From contig CAXIPT010000001.1 in NCBI GenBank assembly GCA_964030475.1, positions 21,108,868 to 21,172,867 of the forward strand: DNA of 64,000 nucleotides, given 5' to 3'. The notes below the pieces were generated by a model, which was not told where the DNA came from, did no database searches, and worked only from the letters and a program-made list of their open reading frames with translations. The DNA comes from Tethya wilhelma. Its lineage: Eukaryota > Porifera > Demospongiae > Tethyida > Tethyidae. Positions 32,090 to 44,750 of the stretch are shown here, in pieces. A program made the translations under genes and the position numbers. Numbering within the stretch: position 1 is the first letter of the stretch; each line of letters begins with the position of its first letter.

Positions 32090-33510
32090 TGCCCTACTGT
32101 AGTGCAATGATATTTGACTTACGATATAGCCTTATTTCCATCGTGGGTAGTTACTGTTGCTAAAACTCACACTACTTGTAGCTATATGTTGGTAACCTTT
32201 ACCAACCTCTTCACAATAGTTCCAGGCCTTCCCCAGATTTTTTTTCTGGCTATAATTTATATGTACCCTTGTTTAAGTATTGCTGCATGGCTATTCTATT
32301 ATTTTCAAGGCATCTAATCGTGCAGGGCCAAAATTGTGGAAGTAGCAGCCAATTAGATGAAAATGGTGCCAATTTGGCAATAATTGATCTGGTTATATAA
32401 TTATACATTTGAATTTGATGACCTATCGATATCACTGAACACGTGCATGCAAGTGCTAAAGAGATTTCTCACTGGTTGCATTATCTAGCTTATACCAGAC
32501 GAGGTGAGAATTACTAGCCTGCTTGCTGTATTGCACAATGACTATGATTACCAGCAATCTGCTACACAAATCAATGAGTCATTCCAGCTAGCTTAGCTGC
32601 TACCAATACTGCTTTTAATTGTGCACGAATCTGCGCAAGGCAATTTCCCTGCACTCAGCGGCTGAGCCATAGACGGACAGTATAACTTGTATTTGCATTA
32701 TTATCACAATACAAACAATTGCGCTTACTTGAAGATAATATAATAATAAGGGTAAAGGCTCTTCATCAAACCTGCGCGGCGGCGCATTTAGAAATAAGTT
32801 AAGTTATAAAAAAGCTAATATTAATATTTTGTAAGCAGTGAGCACTCTAGAACAGTAGTGTGCGTGAGGACTTTTCAACCTACTGGTCCTAGGTCGGGGA
32901 TTCTTACTTAGGAAATTTTTTCCTTCCACTCTTCATGCAATAAGTATAAAAGTGAAAGAAGCCTTCCCATTGACGGCCAGCACATGTAGCCCAGTGGTTA
33001 AAGGAACTGTGTCACTATATAAGCGGTGTTTTGTTGCTAAAAATAAAAATAATGACGTTTTGTGACGTTTTTTGTTGATACGCGGGTACCACGTCCGGGA
33101 ACGTTTGCATACTACTCCGTGTATTGCGCATTTTGCTTTTNTCAGCCTGTTCATAGCTATACATAGCCTTGTCCTGAGTCCAGTTCTGCATTTGCAGTCA
33201 ACTTGGCTCTCTGGTGTATGCTAGTATATATATATACTTCAAAGCCTGTACTAAAACTACCAGTTAGAGTCAAGTCGGTCATCCATCTTGGTGTGCTGTT
33301 GTATGCAAGTGATGTGGCAAGGAATCAATACAGATTTGACTTGTTGAGTACTGATTGACTGTTAACTCGGCACCTTACCATACAGTCTAAGTAACTGACA
33401 TATTCCATGCACTTGCTGAGTAAATTTATAAAGAGCATGTGATTGCAATGCAACCAGAATCATGTCACCATCTGGTATAATAAAGTTAACAAATTTATGA
33501 GCTATGCATT
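32090..33510. other. No gene seen
   Basis: Intergenic. A tRNA-like block near 32985-33105 (TAGCCCAGTGGTTAAAGG followed by GGGTACCACGTCC) could be a SINE head, but this is weak. A single n at 33141. Confidence 0.35.
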
Positions 33511-33514
33511 AGGA

Positions 33515-34751
33515 ATGTATTTGATAACAAGGCTATACTTGCTGAGTGTTTGTTGCTTGGCCACTGCAATTGCTAGGCACTCACAGGTAGCAAACCAGAA
33601 GAAGAATATCCTCATTATAGTGGTAGTCTGATGGTGGATTTGAGTATGGTATCTATGGCAACAGGAAGATCAATACAGATTAGTTGGCCAAGAGGAGTGT
33701 GGTCTTCAAACATGCCTTTACTTCTGTTAGCAGTTGCTCTCCAAGTCGTTCTGCCATCTTAACAGGTACTAAGATAACTATCCTACTTATTTTGCATGAC
33801 TGTAAATTCTGAGCTCACTATATCATGGCCCATTAATTATTACTGTCATTCAACTACTCTTGTTGAGGTCTTCCTCAGCGTCAGAATGGCATGTATGGGT
33901 TGCACCATGCCATCCATCACATCCAGTCCTTTGATAGTGTATACAGTCTGCTACTCATTCAAAACTAGACTGACAGGAAGTATTAGTATGGAATCATCGG
34001 CAAAAAACATGCTGGACCCGACAAAGTGTATCCGTTTCCATTTTCCTACACAGACTAGGACTGTCATGGGTACAACTTGAATCAAGTAGGAAGTAGCATC
34101 ACTTTGATGAACCAGCGCTGTTCGAAAGTTTTTTAGTGAAGCTCAGGAGAGAGATAAGCCTTTCTTATTGTACATAGGTTTCTTTGATGTATGTGGGACC
34201 ACATTTTGTGAGCATTTTGGAGATGGATCACCCGGTAATGGAGTCATTCCTGACTGAAGACTACTCGCCAGATGTGGTTGAAGTGCCACCATTTCTTCCC
34301 GACACTCCAAAGACTAGAATCGACCTATCAAATCAGTATCCTGCTGTGAATCGTATGGACCAAGGTGTAGGGTTGTTCTTGAAAGCTCTCTAATTATTAT
34401 TACCCAATGCTTGTGATCAGGAACAAGCAGTACAGGCTCGTGCATCCGCAATCTCAACCTCAAGATGCCTTATCCAATCTCTTCAGATTTGTTTGCATCG
34501 CTCACTTTTCAGGAACTCCAAAATCGTACTGAAAACAATCTTGAAGCCAATCGGTTCAAGAGCCTTCAAGACTATTATTATCACAGTGAATGGGAGCTTT
34601 ATAATGTTGTAAAGGACCCACTTGAGACTAAAAACTTGATTGAAGATTCATCTCTTAGCAGTGTTGTAATGGATATAAAACAGCAGCTTATATAGATTGG
34701 ATGGCTACTACTGAAGACCCTCGGTATTGTATGCCTGGAGGGGAGAAATAA
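33515..34751 (+). pseudogene. SGSH: Heparan N-sulfatase (SGSH) decayed copy
   Basis: Similarity to N-sulphoglucosamine sulphohydrolase runs from a signal peptide (MYLITRLYLLSVCCLATA at 33515) to the stop at 34749. It keeps the formylglycine motif CSPSR (Cys codon 33735-33737) in [19 protein letters not shown], a phase-1 intron (33766-33867), [33 protein letters not shown], the FFDVCGTTFCEHFGDG region, PPFLPDTPKTRIDLSNQY..NRMDQG and DWMATTEDPRYCMPGG. The frame breaks at least four times: near 33630, after NQVGSS, at the IPDW site near 34250 (2-base loss) and near 34693. There is also an in-frame stop near 33685. Introns are retained, so this is a duplicated, not a processed, pseudogene. Heavy sequencing error is the alternative. 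Confidence 0.8.
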
Positions 34752-34892
34752 ATGCAGCACATTTTACATTGGGCTTTAGTTGTACTGAATGAGATTAATT
34801 GTATATACAACAGAAAACCCTCTTAGCAATTGTGGAAGTTTAGCTATATCTTTGCTAGAGGTTGCAACCAATATTGTCTAGATATAAATATA

Positions 34893-35318
34893 CAAGTATA
34901 ATAAAAATTTCATAAAAATTAGCAGTGTAGGAATGGGCAGTGCTGCAAAAAGAAAGGAAACAAGGCTGGGACTTTAAATTTCGGCACATGACTACTTCAT
35001 TTTCATTTTTGATTCCTCATGTATCCAGTCATATAAAATAAATATTGATATATGGTTCAAACATGAGAGCTATAATATCCATGGTTCAAACAATGCTACA
35101 TGTACATGTCCATTGATATTGTTTTAATAATTATAGAATCATGATTAATTAAGTCATAAATAAATTAGAAGGTATACAGGCAACCTATATGAGCTTGGAA
35201 AACTTTGAAAATGAAGTAGTCATGTGCCGAAATTTAAAGTCCCAGCCTTGTTTCCTTTCTTTTTGCAGCACTGCCCATTCCTACACTGCTAATTTTTATG
35301 AAATTTTTATTATACTTG
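34893..35318. mobile_element. TIR element with about 112-base perfect inverted repeats
   Basis: 34893-35004 and 35207-35318 are exact reverse complements as far as I can read, starting CAAGTATAATAAAAATTTC and including GCAGTGTAGGAATGGGCAG and GGCACATGACTACTTCATT. The centre of about 200 bases is AT-rich and non-coding. Degraded relatives lie at 3830-4040 and 8032-8345. Long identical arms imply recent activity or homogenisation; it would be mobilised in trans. Confidence 0.8.
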
Positions 35319-35319
35319 T

Positions 35320-37515
35320 TTGTTCACTTTTTCCAACACTAAGGTGCTCAATTTGCAATGGAGTATAAGCTATCAGAGACTGGTCAGTCTCTACAAAAAG
35401 CATGAGCTACTGAACACTGAATGCGCATGCGCATTATAGGCATGCAAACCACGTGGTCTGTTGACGACCTTTACCTACATCAAAATGGCTACATTCAAGT
35501 ACAGTATTTTATATCAGAGTTTTTAAAATGCCTAGATTTTGTTTGTTATATAGCTTTTAGGCACCAAACGAGTATAAAAGGACGTAGTTCGGATGAAGTC
35601 AAGTTGCACTGTACAGTTAAAACTGGCTGAATGCCTTTTGTTTGTCTGGAAATCGCGTTCAAGTTTGTCAGTTAGGAAGGAAGGAAGGAAGGAAGGAAGG
35701 AAGGAAGAAGAAAACAAAATTGCACTGTTCTGGCTTCCCGCCAGCGCTCTCTCCAGAGTGCTCTAGAAAGTTTCTGTGAGTTTTGTTGATGCATGCACTT
35801 AGAAAACTATCCAAGGGAGGCTTTAATCCATGTCTGAAGGTTTAGCTGTCATTCTCTGAAAGTTTATGAGCATAAACATTTTGTATTGTGTCTATGGGAC
35901 AGTCGACCCATTCCTACTATACGTACTACCGTACGTATGATTATATCGTATGTTGCATAATTTTATTGATACTTTCATTTGTGATTTGGATCACATTTTT
36001 CACTTTGGTATTCAATGTTGTCATGTGGATATAATGAAGCATTGGATTGATATAATACCCAATTGTTAAATGGAAATTCCCCATTTCCTGCTATGATAAG
36101 TCATAATTATTTAGTGGTGACGAGAAGCGATAATGATTATACATGAAAAATGTTTTGCATTATCCACATAATGACAATAATATGCTACAGAAACAGACAA
36201 GTGTGTGATTATAGAATTATAATGGTGTTTTACACCCAGGTGAAAGCTTACTGTTGGGTGCGCCGATTGTATTGACTTTCATAATAGTTGATTGCAAATG
36301 TTTGAATGTTCAGTGATTCATCAGAGTCCCTTTCTCTCTTCTTGTACCATTTCATTATNTGCACATTAAATAGGATCACCAAGACTCTCAAAATTCTGAG
36401 TATGTTGACACTGATTTTGGTTCAGATAACACAAAAAAGACTGAAAGTATGACAAACTATAAAGTATATTATTATGTGTTTCTCCAAAGGAGGAATTGAA
36501 AGACAAATAGAAATAAAGGCTCATTTCATGCTCAAACATTGTAGTTACAAGATAAGAGTCGCACAAGTCCTTGTTGAGCGAGCATGTGAGTAAGCCCCAC
36601 ACACATGATAGAGCGAAATTGCTATTTTCTTGCCTGGATTATGGTAATTTTTAACCGTATTTAACATAATATTGGAAATACTATCAATCCACATACATGT
36701 CCAGCTCTTACCCTTCTTGCCTGATCCGAGACATCTGTCTATCTAGTCTGCTTTCTTTTATGAAATCCTAAATAAATTCTACCATTTCAGAGCTCGAAAT
36801 AACAGTCGGTCATCAGTCATTTTCTGTGCATTTAATCAAATTGACCTCTCAAAACAGCTTATGCACGGACACTTTGTCCAGACAAAAAGACTAGCCCATA
36901 AAAATAATCATGGTCATCACTAAAATTCACATTATGGTTCATGGCTTGTAACAGTCACTTGTAGTAAGTAGAAGCAGGCCATACCCTTGTGTCTCTCTGT
37001 AAACACTAGTACTGTAAATGTGGTCAGCTTAAACGGCTGTGCGCTTTAGTAAAATGACCACACAAATGACATTTGTACTGACATTTTGACCATGCACTCT
37101 AAAAAAGTTATTTCGACCTCTGCATTTACATTTTAAACAGCATCACTTACGCTTAGCCACAATATCCAACATTCTCCCAGTATAAACACAAACAACAGGT
37201 GTTCTACTAGCATAACCAATCACAAAACTATATTTGTTTTTATGTTTTTCACTATCTACTATCAACAAAGATACCATCTGAAAGTGGAGTAAACAACAGG
37301 TGCATAAACATGCTTGTCTATATGTACAGACGTAGAAATATATGTAGTTTCGGATTGGACAAACAACTTGAAAGTACTATAGTACACAAGCACATACCAA
37401 GAAATACTCAGAACTCAAAACACGGGAAAATGATAATAAAAGCAACTATTATTCATCCACCAATCCACTTAACAAACCGGACAAGAGTATATAGCTAAAC
37501 AGAAGCATCACTCGC
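35320..37515. other. No gene seen; repeat tail and AT-rich spacer
   Basis: 35318-35940 parallels 8345-8850 (shared ends AACATTTTGTA..TGTCTATGGGACAG..CCATTCCTACTA; the same end occurs inverted at 48775-48830). A (GGAA)n run lies at about 35678-35706, a single n at 36359. Nothing recognised from 36000 to the POT start. Confidence 0.45.
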
Positions 37516-37520
37516 AAACA

Positions 37521-39068
37521 ATGTCAAAGTCTACAGATAAACCAGAGTCTGAAAGTACCAGCCTCCTGGAACAATCAAATGGTCCGGCTTCTCCCAGACT
37601 ATTGACACACAGAAATAACTTACATAAACACCTGAAAATCGTCAAAACAAGAGGGGCTATTTTAGTTCTTGTGTGGAATTATTTCGTCACAACAGTGTAC
37701 CACTTTCATACATACAACAACATGGGATCCCATGGACATACTTTTATTATCAGCACTATACTAGGAATAGGAATATTCTATCCACTAGCAGGATGGCTAG
37801 CAGACATCTACTTTGGAAGGTACAAAACACTACGTTGTAGTGTATGGATAATATGGATAGGTATAACGGTGACAACAATTATGGTGGTTATAACTAAGTT
37901 TGATGAGAGTACAGAGCATTTCATACATAAGACTAAATCACTTGGCTATGTTGGATATATTATCATGGCAATTGGTATCTGTGGATATCAAGTAAATATT
38001 GTACAATTTGGAGTTGACCAACTCATTTATGCCTCATCGGAAGAAATCAAAGCATTATTATTATGGTACATTTGGACATTTATAGCTAGTGGACTTATTC
38101 TTGAACTACTTCAGTGTCTACCACCAATATATCAGATGCTATATGTAGCTATCTGTTTGACTTGTGCAGTTGTCATTGACATACTGTTCAATAAGCATTT
38201 CTTTAAAGAGCCTACAACAGCAAACCCGATTAAAATAATGATAAAAGTGCTCAAGTATGCCTTGAAAACCAAACAGCCTCAAAGAAGAAGTGCCTTTACA
38301 TACTGGGAAGACAAACCACCATCAAGAATAGACTTTGGAAAGAGCAAATATGGTGGACCATTTACAAATGAACAAGTGGAAGATGTAAAAACATTTCTAC
38401 GCATTTGTGCTTTAATGTCAATTTACAGCATTGTTACAGGAGTGTTTGTTGTTAACAAATTTGTACAACAGAAAATAAAGTACCATTTTCACCAGCTAAA
38501 CAGAAACAATTTTCACAGCTCTAAGTTTGGCTACTGTGTAGCTACAACCAGCACTATCAGCGTAGAAAACTGTTTTGGAGTTGTAATAATCCCAATTTAT
38601 GCACTTGTAATATATCCTTTTCTTCATAAATTGAACTGTATACCAAATATCAGAATATTGACAAAGATTTTACTAGGAATGATATTACTTCTTTCATCAC
38701 TCTCTATTGAATTGACTCTAGACATTGTGGGTCACGTGAATACAATTTTCAACTCAAACCTATCGTCTGATTCATTATGTGTGCTAAATGTAAAGGAAAA
38801 ATCAGTTACAAGTACATCAGGGCAAACTTTGAACATCAGTTTCCTATGGTTGATCATACCAGAGCTGACTCAATCAGTGGCAATATACTCTACACTCTTA
38901 GCAGCTGGTGAATTTGTATGTGCACAATCTCCATACTCTATGAAAGGTATGATGTTTGGCTTCATTTATTTCTCAATTGGAGTCTCTACAATAATCTTGG
39001 CAGTAATATTGTATCCATTAACTAATGAGCACATACCATGGACATGGCTTGGATGTGGGCTGTGGTAG
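37521..39068 (+). CDS. POT/SLC15-like peptide transporter, second copy, 3' truncated
   Basis: 515 residues from a clear ATG. The cytosolic N-terminus has Ser/Pro-rich sequence ESTSLLEQSNGPASPRLL, a dileucine-type sorting motif. TM helices follow, with PLAGWLADIYFGRYKT, the loop KTKQPQRRSAFTYWEDKPP and EFVCAQSPYSMKGMMFGF. Relative to the copy at the left edge it ends abruptly at GCGLW, where that copy reads GCGTWYYLMVMV and continues with a TM segment and charged tail. Downstream sequence is repeat material, so the last helix has been lost or a 3' exon moved. A 162-base tract (38243-38404) is almost identical to 609-770 although the flanks are diverged. It lacks the ExxER motif in TM1. Possibly a recent pseudogene. 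Confidence 0.8.
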   Translation: MSKSTDKPESESTSLLEQSNGPASPRLLTHRNNLHKHLKIVKTRGAILVLVWNYFVTTVYHFHTYNNMGSHGHTFIISTILGIGIFYPLAGWLADIYFGRYKTLRCSVWIIWIGITVTTIMVVITKFDESTEHFIHKTKSLGYVGYIIMAIGICGYQVNIVQFGVDQLIYASSEEIKALLLWYIWTFIASGLILELLQCLPPIYQMLYVAICLTCAVVIDILFNKHFFKEPTTANPIKIMIKVLKYALKTKQPQRRSAFTYWEDKPPSRIDFGKSKYGGPFTNEQVEDVKTFLRICALMSIYSIVTGVFVVNKFVQQKIKYHFHQLNRNNFHSSKFGYCVATTSTISVENCFGVVIIPIYALVIYPFLHKLNCIPNIRILTKILLGMILLLSSLSIELTLDIVGHVNTIFNSNLSSDSLCVLNVKEKSVTSTSGQTLNISFLWLIIPELTQSVAIYSTLLAAGEFVCAQSPYSMKGMMFGFIYFSIGVSTIILAVILYPLTNEHIPWTWLGCGLW

Positions 39069-40190
39069 AGTAAGCGATCAATGCTCAGACACCATCAATT
39101 ATCGGACGCTATTCTGACTTGCCTGTGGGCGTTGCTGCTTCGAGACTATTACCATTAGACTGCTCGTGAAAATCTACTCCAGGTTGTGCAAACATCCAGC
39201 CCCACCCCCTTTCTGTAACGCTTTCTGGCACNNNNNNNNNNNNNNNNNNNNNNNNNNNNNNNNNNNNNNNNNNNNNNNNNNNNNNNNNNNNNNNNNNNNN
39301 NNNNTGGTAAAGGTCGTCAGTCAAGCGCGAATTTCGCCGCTCAGTCAACGGTCAAAATCAAATTTTAGTCTCGGTCAACGGTCAAACTGGAAATTTTGGA
39401 CGGTCAAGATCTTGACCGCGGTCGCGGCTCCAAGTACAGCACATATGGGAGTCGCCACCCCCTGAAAACAGGCAGGGCAGCGAATATTCGGATTCCAAAT
39501 AACGCACACTTGTCTAACTGGAAAAGGGTCGTCAACTTGATTTCCACGGTAGCTGATGAATTATTAATGAGTCTAGAAATGAATGGCTGCCATACGGAGA
39601 AGGCGCTTTTCGTCTTGTATCTAGCGACTCAGCTAGAGAGACGAATAACCGATATAAAAAGCACGTGAAGACAAAGAAACCAAGTTTATTCGTTCAAGAA
39701 TCAGCTTCTGAAAGTGAGCGGTTTTTGAGAAAAGTCGTTCCAAGATAGAAGAAGATGAAGAAGAAGATGGAGAAAATTGGAGGTTTGAGTTTGTTACTTT
39801 AGCGATGGTTTTAGGCTATGTTTTTAGGCTCAATAGAAAGAGAAAAGGCTAAATAGTAGCTTAAGAAGCCTTTTAGTGCCAAGTGCTCAGTTTTTGCAGA
39901 GTTATTTGCGTGAATATTTGTATTGCGCTAATGGGCCATCTGTGCCATTCCTATGTACCCAGTACTACCATATACTGGGAATGAACTATATGTTGATGAT
40001 CTTTACCATTTCTTAAATTTTTTAAGCATGCAAAAAGCCTGTTGAATGAAATCACGTGAATGACATCAGAAAACTTGTAGCATTGGCAGTGTAATGGCAA
40101 GATCTATTTCTTGTACACAAGCCCACAAAGGCAAGAGGAACAACAGCGTTTTAGAGTAGTACTATACTAATCAAGAACTCAAACGAAAGT
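39069..40190. repeat. Repeat material replacing the end of POT copy 2, with assembly gap
   Basis: 39069-39231 is unique; 39232-39304 is a run of 73 N; 39305-39450 has CGGTCAACGGTCAAA repeated and is GC-richer. 39500-39990 matches 2990-3285, and 39990-40190 matches 25185-25400. No gene. Confidence 0.6.
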
Positions 40191-40446
40191 AACGTGGTCG
40201 ATATAACTTGCAGGATACATCATAATTATTACTATATCTTACCATAGTTAGTGTTCACTTCAAAGGCACCGCCCAGTTTACATTGGCCATGTACACTGTC
40301 TAACCACTACCTAGGGTGTATGAGTTCTATACCCTAGGTAGCGTACAAACTTATGACTTAACTGAGACATTTGTACTGTAGGTTTTTAGTATGCAAGTAC
40401 TTAGCTATTTGTCTGCTCTTTGAATTTGTCATCTGGCCTTTATTAA

Positions 40447-40807
40447 CAGGGGCGGATCCAGGGGGGGGGGGTTTTCTGGGGTTGCAACCCCCCCAAAACG
40501 CGTTGGAAATTTTGTACTCACACTCAGCTAAATTATACAATAAGTTGTTTCTACTGCCACTGAAACTTAGTTTATAGGCAGAAATAAATATATTTAGCGT
40601 TTTAGCGCCAGCCTCAAAGCCTGGACGGCTACGTGGATACGTACCTCGCTGAGAAATCGCTGCTAACGGTATACTTTGAACTAAACGGGCATGGCTGGCC
40701 ACGTTTTGGGGGCGGGGCTACGTTAATTTGTGGGCGTGGCTACTAAAAATTTTCGGCTCGCTTAGCGCGCATTATTTACAACCCCAGTAATCCTGGATCC
40801 ACCCCTG
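40447..40807. mobile_element. MITE with CAGGGGCGGATCCAGG ends
   Basis: Left end CAGGGGCGGATCCAGG, right end CCTGGATCCACCCCTG, about 16 bases with one mismatch. GGGGTTGCAACCCCCCC and ACAACCCCAGT also pair next to the ends. 361 bases, non-coding. Confidence 0.75.
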
Positions 40808-41129
40808 CTTTAAGCTCCCCAGGCTACCCTTTGACCATTCACTTACGGAAAGGAGCACAAGCATGCAAACAAAGGTAAAATTTAATGCATGGTATAACAT
40901 TTTGTGGGAATGAGCAGACTGCTAAAACACGTCTCTAATACTTTTACTATGTGAATCTAGTCCAAAGAATTAATGTGCAAATACCAGTGATTGTTCACAT
41001 AATTATAAGAACACTTGCAACATTACCTGATCCCAATCACTGCTGATTCATGCGAAGCAAATGAAATTCTGTCATCACAATTATGCACACCCCACAACCG
41101 TGCCATATGTCAACATGTGGTAGGTTTGA

Positions 41130-41368
41130 TTATTAAGGGGGATGCGCGAACGCAGTCCCCCACTACCAAAAATTGCGCACCCGAGCCTCCCACGTTTGGG
41201 GAGATCGCAAGCTTCAACTTGGCCAAGTGCAATGCCAAAGTCTCCACCTGGAGGAACCACCTGCTTGATCATGGTATCCCCTGTGCCAGGTAAGTTAACC
41301 TCCACCACAAGTCAGGCTACTTATATGGACCGGAGTAGTACAAAATACTTGTGGGAACAACATTGGTA
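41130..41368 (+). repeat. Exon-like dispersed repeat, copy B
   Basis: Core identical, as far as I can read, to copy A. The same open frame extends upstream here to an ATG at 41015 (92 codons). Donor CCAG/GTAAGTTAAC conserved; downstream block TATGGACCGGAGTAGTAC also shared with copy A. Confidence 0.6.
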
Positions 41369-41410
41369 TGCACGACAACACTATGAATATCACTAGCAAA
41401 TGCCTACGAC

Positions 41411-42056
41411 ATTTTGGGGGCGAGCGTGAGCGTGTGTTTGAGTAACAGATTGCATGAGTGAATATTCAGGCTGAATGTGGTCATCATTTGTTTCTGATAG
41501 TATGATAGTAAATGTTGACCGTGCGGCAATGAAATGGTGTTCATCGGCTGTGTAGTTAGCTGCATGGTGATTGTGCTGAGTCACTGTCTCTTGGCAATCT
41601 TGGTGTTCTCTCTTCTTGCTTTTTCACTTTGCTGTTGAGCATGCCTTTTCTTGTCTGATTTGCCTCATTGATGCTACCTACTGCTTTTTCTCTCTGCCTA
41701 GTGTTTATTCATATTCAATAATCTATTTCTTCTTTGTTTTTCTAACCTTTTTGCCTAGACCTGGCAGTCTTTCATTTCAGTTCACAAAGCTGTGCTGCTG
41801 TATGCTGCGTACACGCGCTAGCTACAGTCAGCTAGCTCAAGCGCTCCATGGATCCTGGCCTGAGAGCTAGCTAGCTAGCTCCACCTACAACTACGTGACG
41901 TCATACGTTGTACAAAATTTTGTTACCTAAATTGCAAAATTAGAACAGGAAGCGTTATTTACGGAATATGCGTACAGACATCACACAGACGGAAGTGCAT
42001 AGATTCGAATGCCATGTAACGTATATGTGGGGCTCGCTCACGCTCGCCCCAATTAT
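41411..42056. mobile_element. Possible element bounded by inverted GCGAGCGTGAGCG repeats
   Basis: TTTTGGGGGCGAGCGTGAGCG at the left and CGCTCACGCTCGCCCCAATT at the right are inverted copies about 640 bases apart. No transposase; the interior is AT-rich. Low confidence. Confidence 0.35.
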
Positions 42057-42307
42057 CACACAATAACAGGACATAGTGCAAACGTATGGATGATGTCATC
42101 ACACATCACACAATGCACCCTTACAATAACACACAAGGTAAGTACATAATGAACTATGTCCTCACAACAGGAAATCATTTTAGAGTAAATAATTGAAAAG
42201 CTCCCAGTCATAATAGTATGGTGGGAAAGCAAATTGTACTGGAATGTGAAAATGGTAGTTGATACATACATACTCTACATGCATAGGATGTGCACACGGT
42301 ACTGTAC

Positions 42308-44170
42308 CTCTGCTTCTAGATCGTCTTCAGTGAGCTCTTTGGACTCCTCAACGTGTTCCATTTGCTCTGTAGAGAATGAAGCAAGATAAGAGATAGGATT
42401 AGTACCGTTATCTCAACAAAAAAATGGGGTGAGAGGTTCCTATCAATCCACAGCTGGATTTATTATCTACCTACTAGCTATTCAGCTAAGAGCCAGTGGC
42501 AGGCTGCCTGCTAACATTGGACATAGCCATGATGTATCAATTTTCTTGGAAAAACTCAATGTCTAATAGAGTGTACCAATTAGATAAATCATCCCTACTA
42601 GTTGGAATTTTTGGTAGTTCCACATCTGCCCATTCACATGCAGTACACTGAGCTACTCTATTCTGGTTCACCAATAATAGAGGAATGTAACTTGTATGAG
42701 TGCAATACTTCAACACACATATGCCACATGGGAGTGTACCTTGTTGATATCAAGCTGACAAGACAATCATATTGGATGATGCATGAAACTACACACTAGC
42801 ATGTGTACATTATTTTTATACTTGGACAATTTTACCATTAGAGTAGAGATCAATTGTCAAACATGTCTCTCTGTACGCATTTCTCGGTAAATGGAAATTC
42901 TTGAACAAAAAATGAATACGCTCAAGCTCACTCACATGAGAATCAGACGTCCCATTGCAACATTGCGTATCAATGTGATTATGATAGCTAAACTTCATTT
43001 CATAGTAACATACAAATTGCGTTACTACGTAACTTGTAACCGATCACACCCTAGCAAGACGGATCCTATTACCTTCGATAAAATATTTTAAGAGCAAAAT
43101 TTGCGTGCTTACTCACAGAGAACAGACTACAATGTAACAGGTAGCTACACTTGTATCAGCTATCCTTCCACAGAATACAGACCCTTTACTTTCTAGGCAA
43201 TGAGAGAAGGCTATTATTAGGTTATGTCATCGTCAATGGAGTTGCACAATGTATATATATATACCTTACTTGGCAGTGTTTACTTCATACATGTACGTAC
43301 ACAACCATGTGTATAATTTATAGTATCCCCTACATTCAGTATCCCCTACATTCGTAAACATCAGGTTTACAATGTAGCTCCTCGAAACTGACAAAAACCA
43401 CAACCACTGCTGACTAAACATGTGTACGGTAGCTACCCTGGTTTCTTACCCTCTTCCTTTTTGAGTTGCTCTCCGGGCTTACCACTGGGTTGTACAATCT
43501 CGTCAGTTATGGAGCTGGCCAGACTAGTCGTGCCAGCATCGGTCATGCTACTGCTAAACACCGACCTGCAGTGAATGTATGTAGCATCATGATGGTGTAC
43601 AACCATACATGGAAACAACCACTGGGTGCTGTACTTAAAATGAGCAGAACAAAACTGGTAAGATTTTAGCCTTGAATGGTATGAACATTGGAACTAGCTA
43701 CATAATCACATTCATTGGCGTACTTTGAAACGCTAAATTTGACCTAACTTCGTACCACACATCAACAGATCATAAAACAGACAATTGATTTTTACAAATG
43801 TTTTTACTGTTTGATTATTAATTAAGGGGGATGCGCAAACGCAGTCCCCCACTACCAAAAATTGCGCACCCGAGCCTCCCACGTTTGGGGAGATCGCAAG
43901 CTTCAACTTGGCCAAGTGCAATGCCAAAGTCTCCACCTGGAGGAACCACCTGCTTGATCATGGTATCCCCTGTGCCAGGTAAGTTAACTTGCACTAGCAA
44001 AAGTGGCTGCATTTATAGAGTACACCACTACAAAACACTTGTGGGTTTAATTCATCAATTGGTATTGGAATGCTGTGATGCAAATTTGAGAGTAATTAGT
44101 GCTAATTATACAAGGGGCTCGGATACAAGCAACTTAACATGCCAATTCCTCCAATAACAAATATCACACA

Positions 44171-44210
<40 letters not shown>

Positions 44211-44230
44211 TGAGTGTGTGTGTGTGTGCG

Positions 44231-44261
<31 letters not shown>

Positions 44262-44704
44262 TCTTGACTTATTTGTATAAAAAATTAGGCTTTTCATTAC
44301 ATACACACACACACACACAGATGGATCAGATCGGTAANAAAGGAAGAAGAAGGAGATTTGATGGGATTCAAGTGATATCACTACTTACTCTGAATACAGG
44401 AAGCACTCTGATCTCAGATACAACACTACCATAGGCTGTACTATCATTACATACATGAGTATCCACTTGCACTGTCTACTGTCAGCTAGCTACCATGGAT
44501 GTGCAGATGGAATAAGGAAGCAGAGCAACAAGGTGGCTCAAGCACGATAATCATGAGAGAGAGAGCACTGCCAGAAAAACTTAGAGTGAAATGTAAACAC
44601 ATTATGGTTGTTCTTGCTTGAGTAAATTTGTCGGGAAGTGCCAGTAAGTGTACATGCTAACTGACCTTGACTTATAATTATGATGAAGGTACACACACCA
44701 CATG

Positions 44705-44750
<46 letters not shown>

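Noticed and set aside
32985..33105. Possible tRNA-derived SINE
   Set aside because: An A-box-like block is present but no convincing B box or second copy in the window.
40358..40702. 114-codon minus-strand frame
   Set aside because: Lies over a MITE (40447-40807) and its flank.
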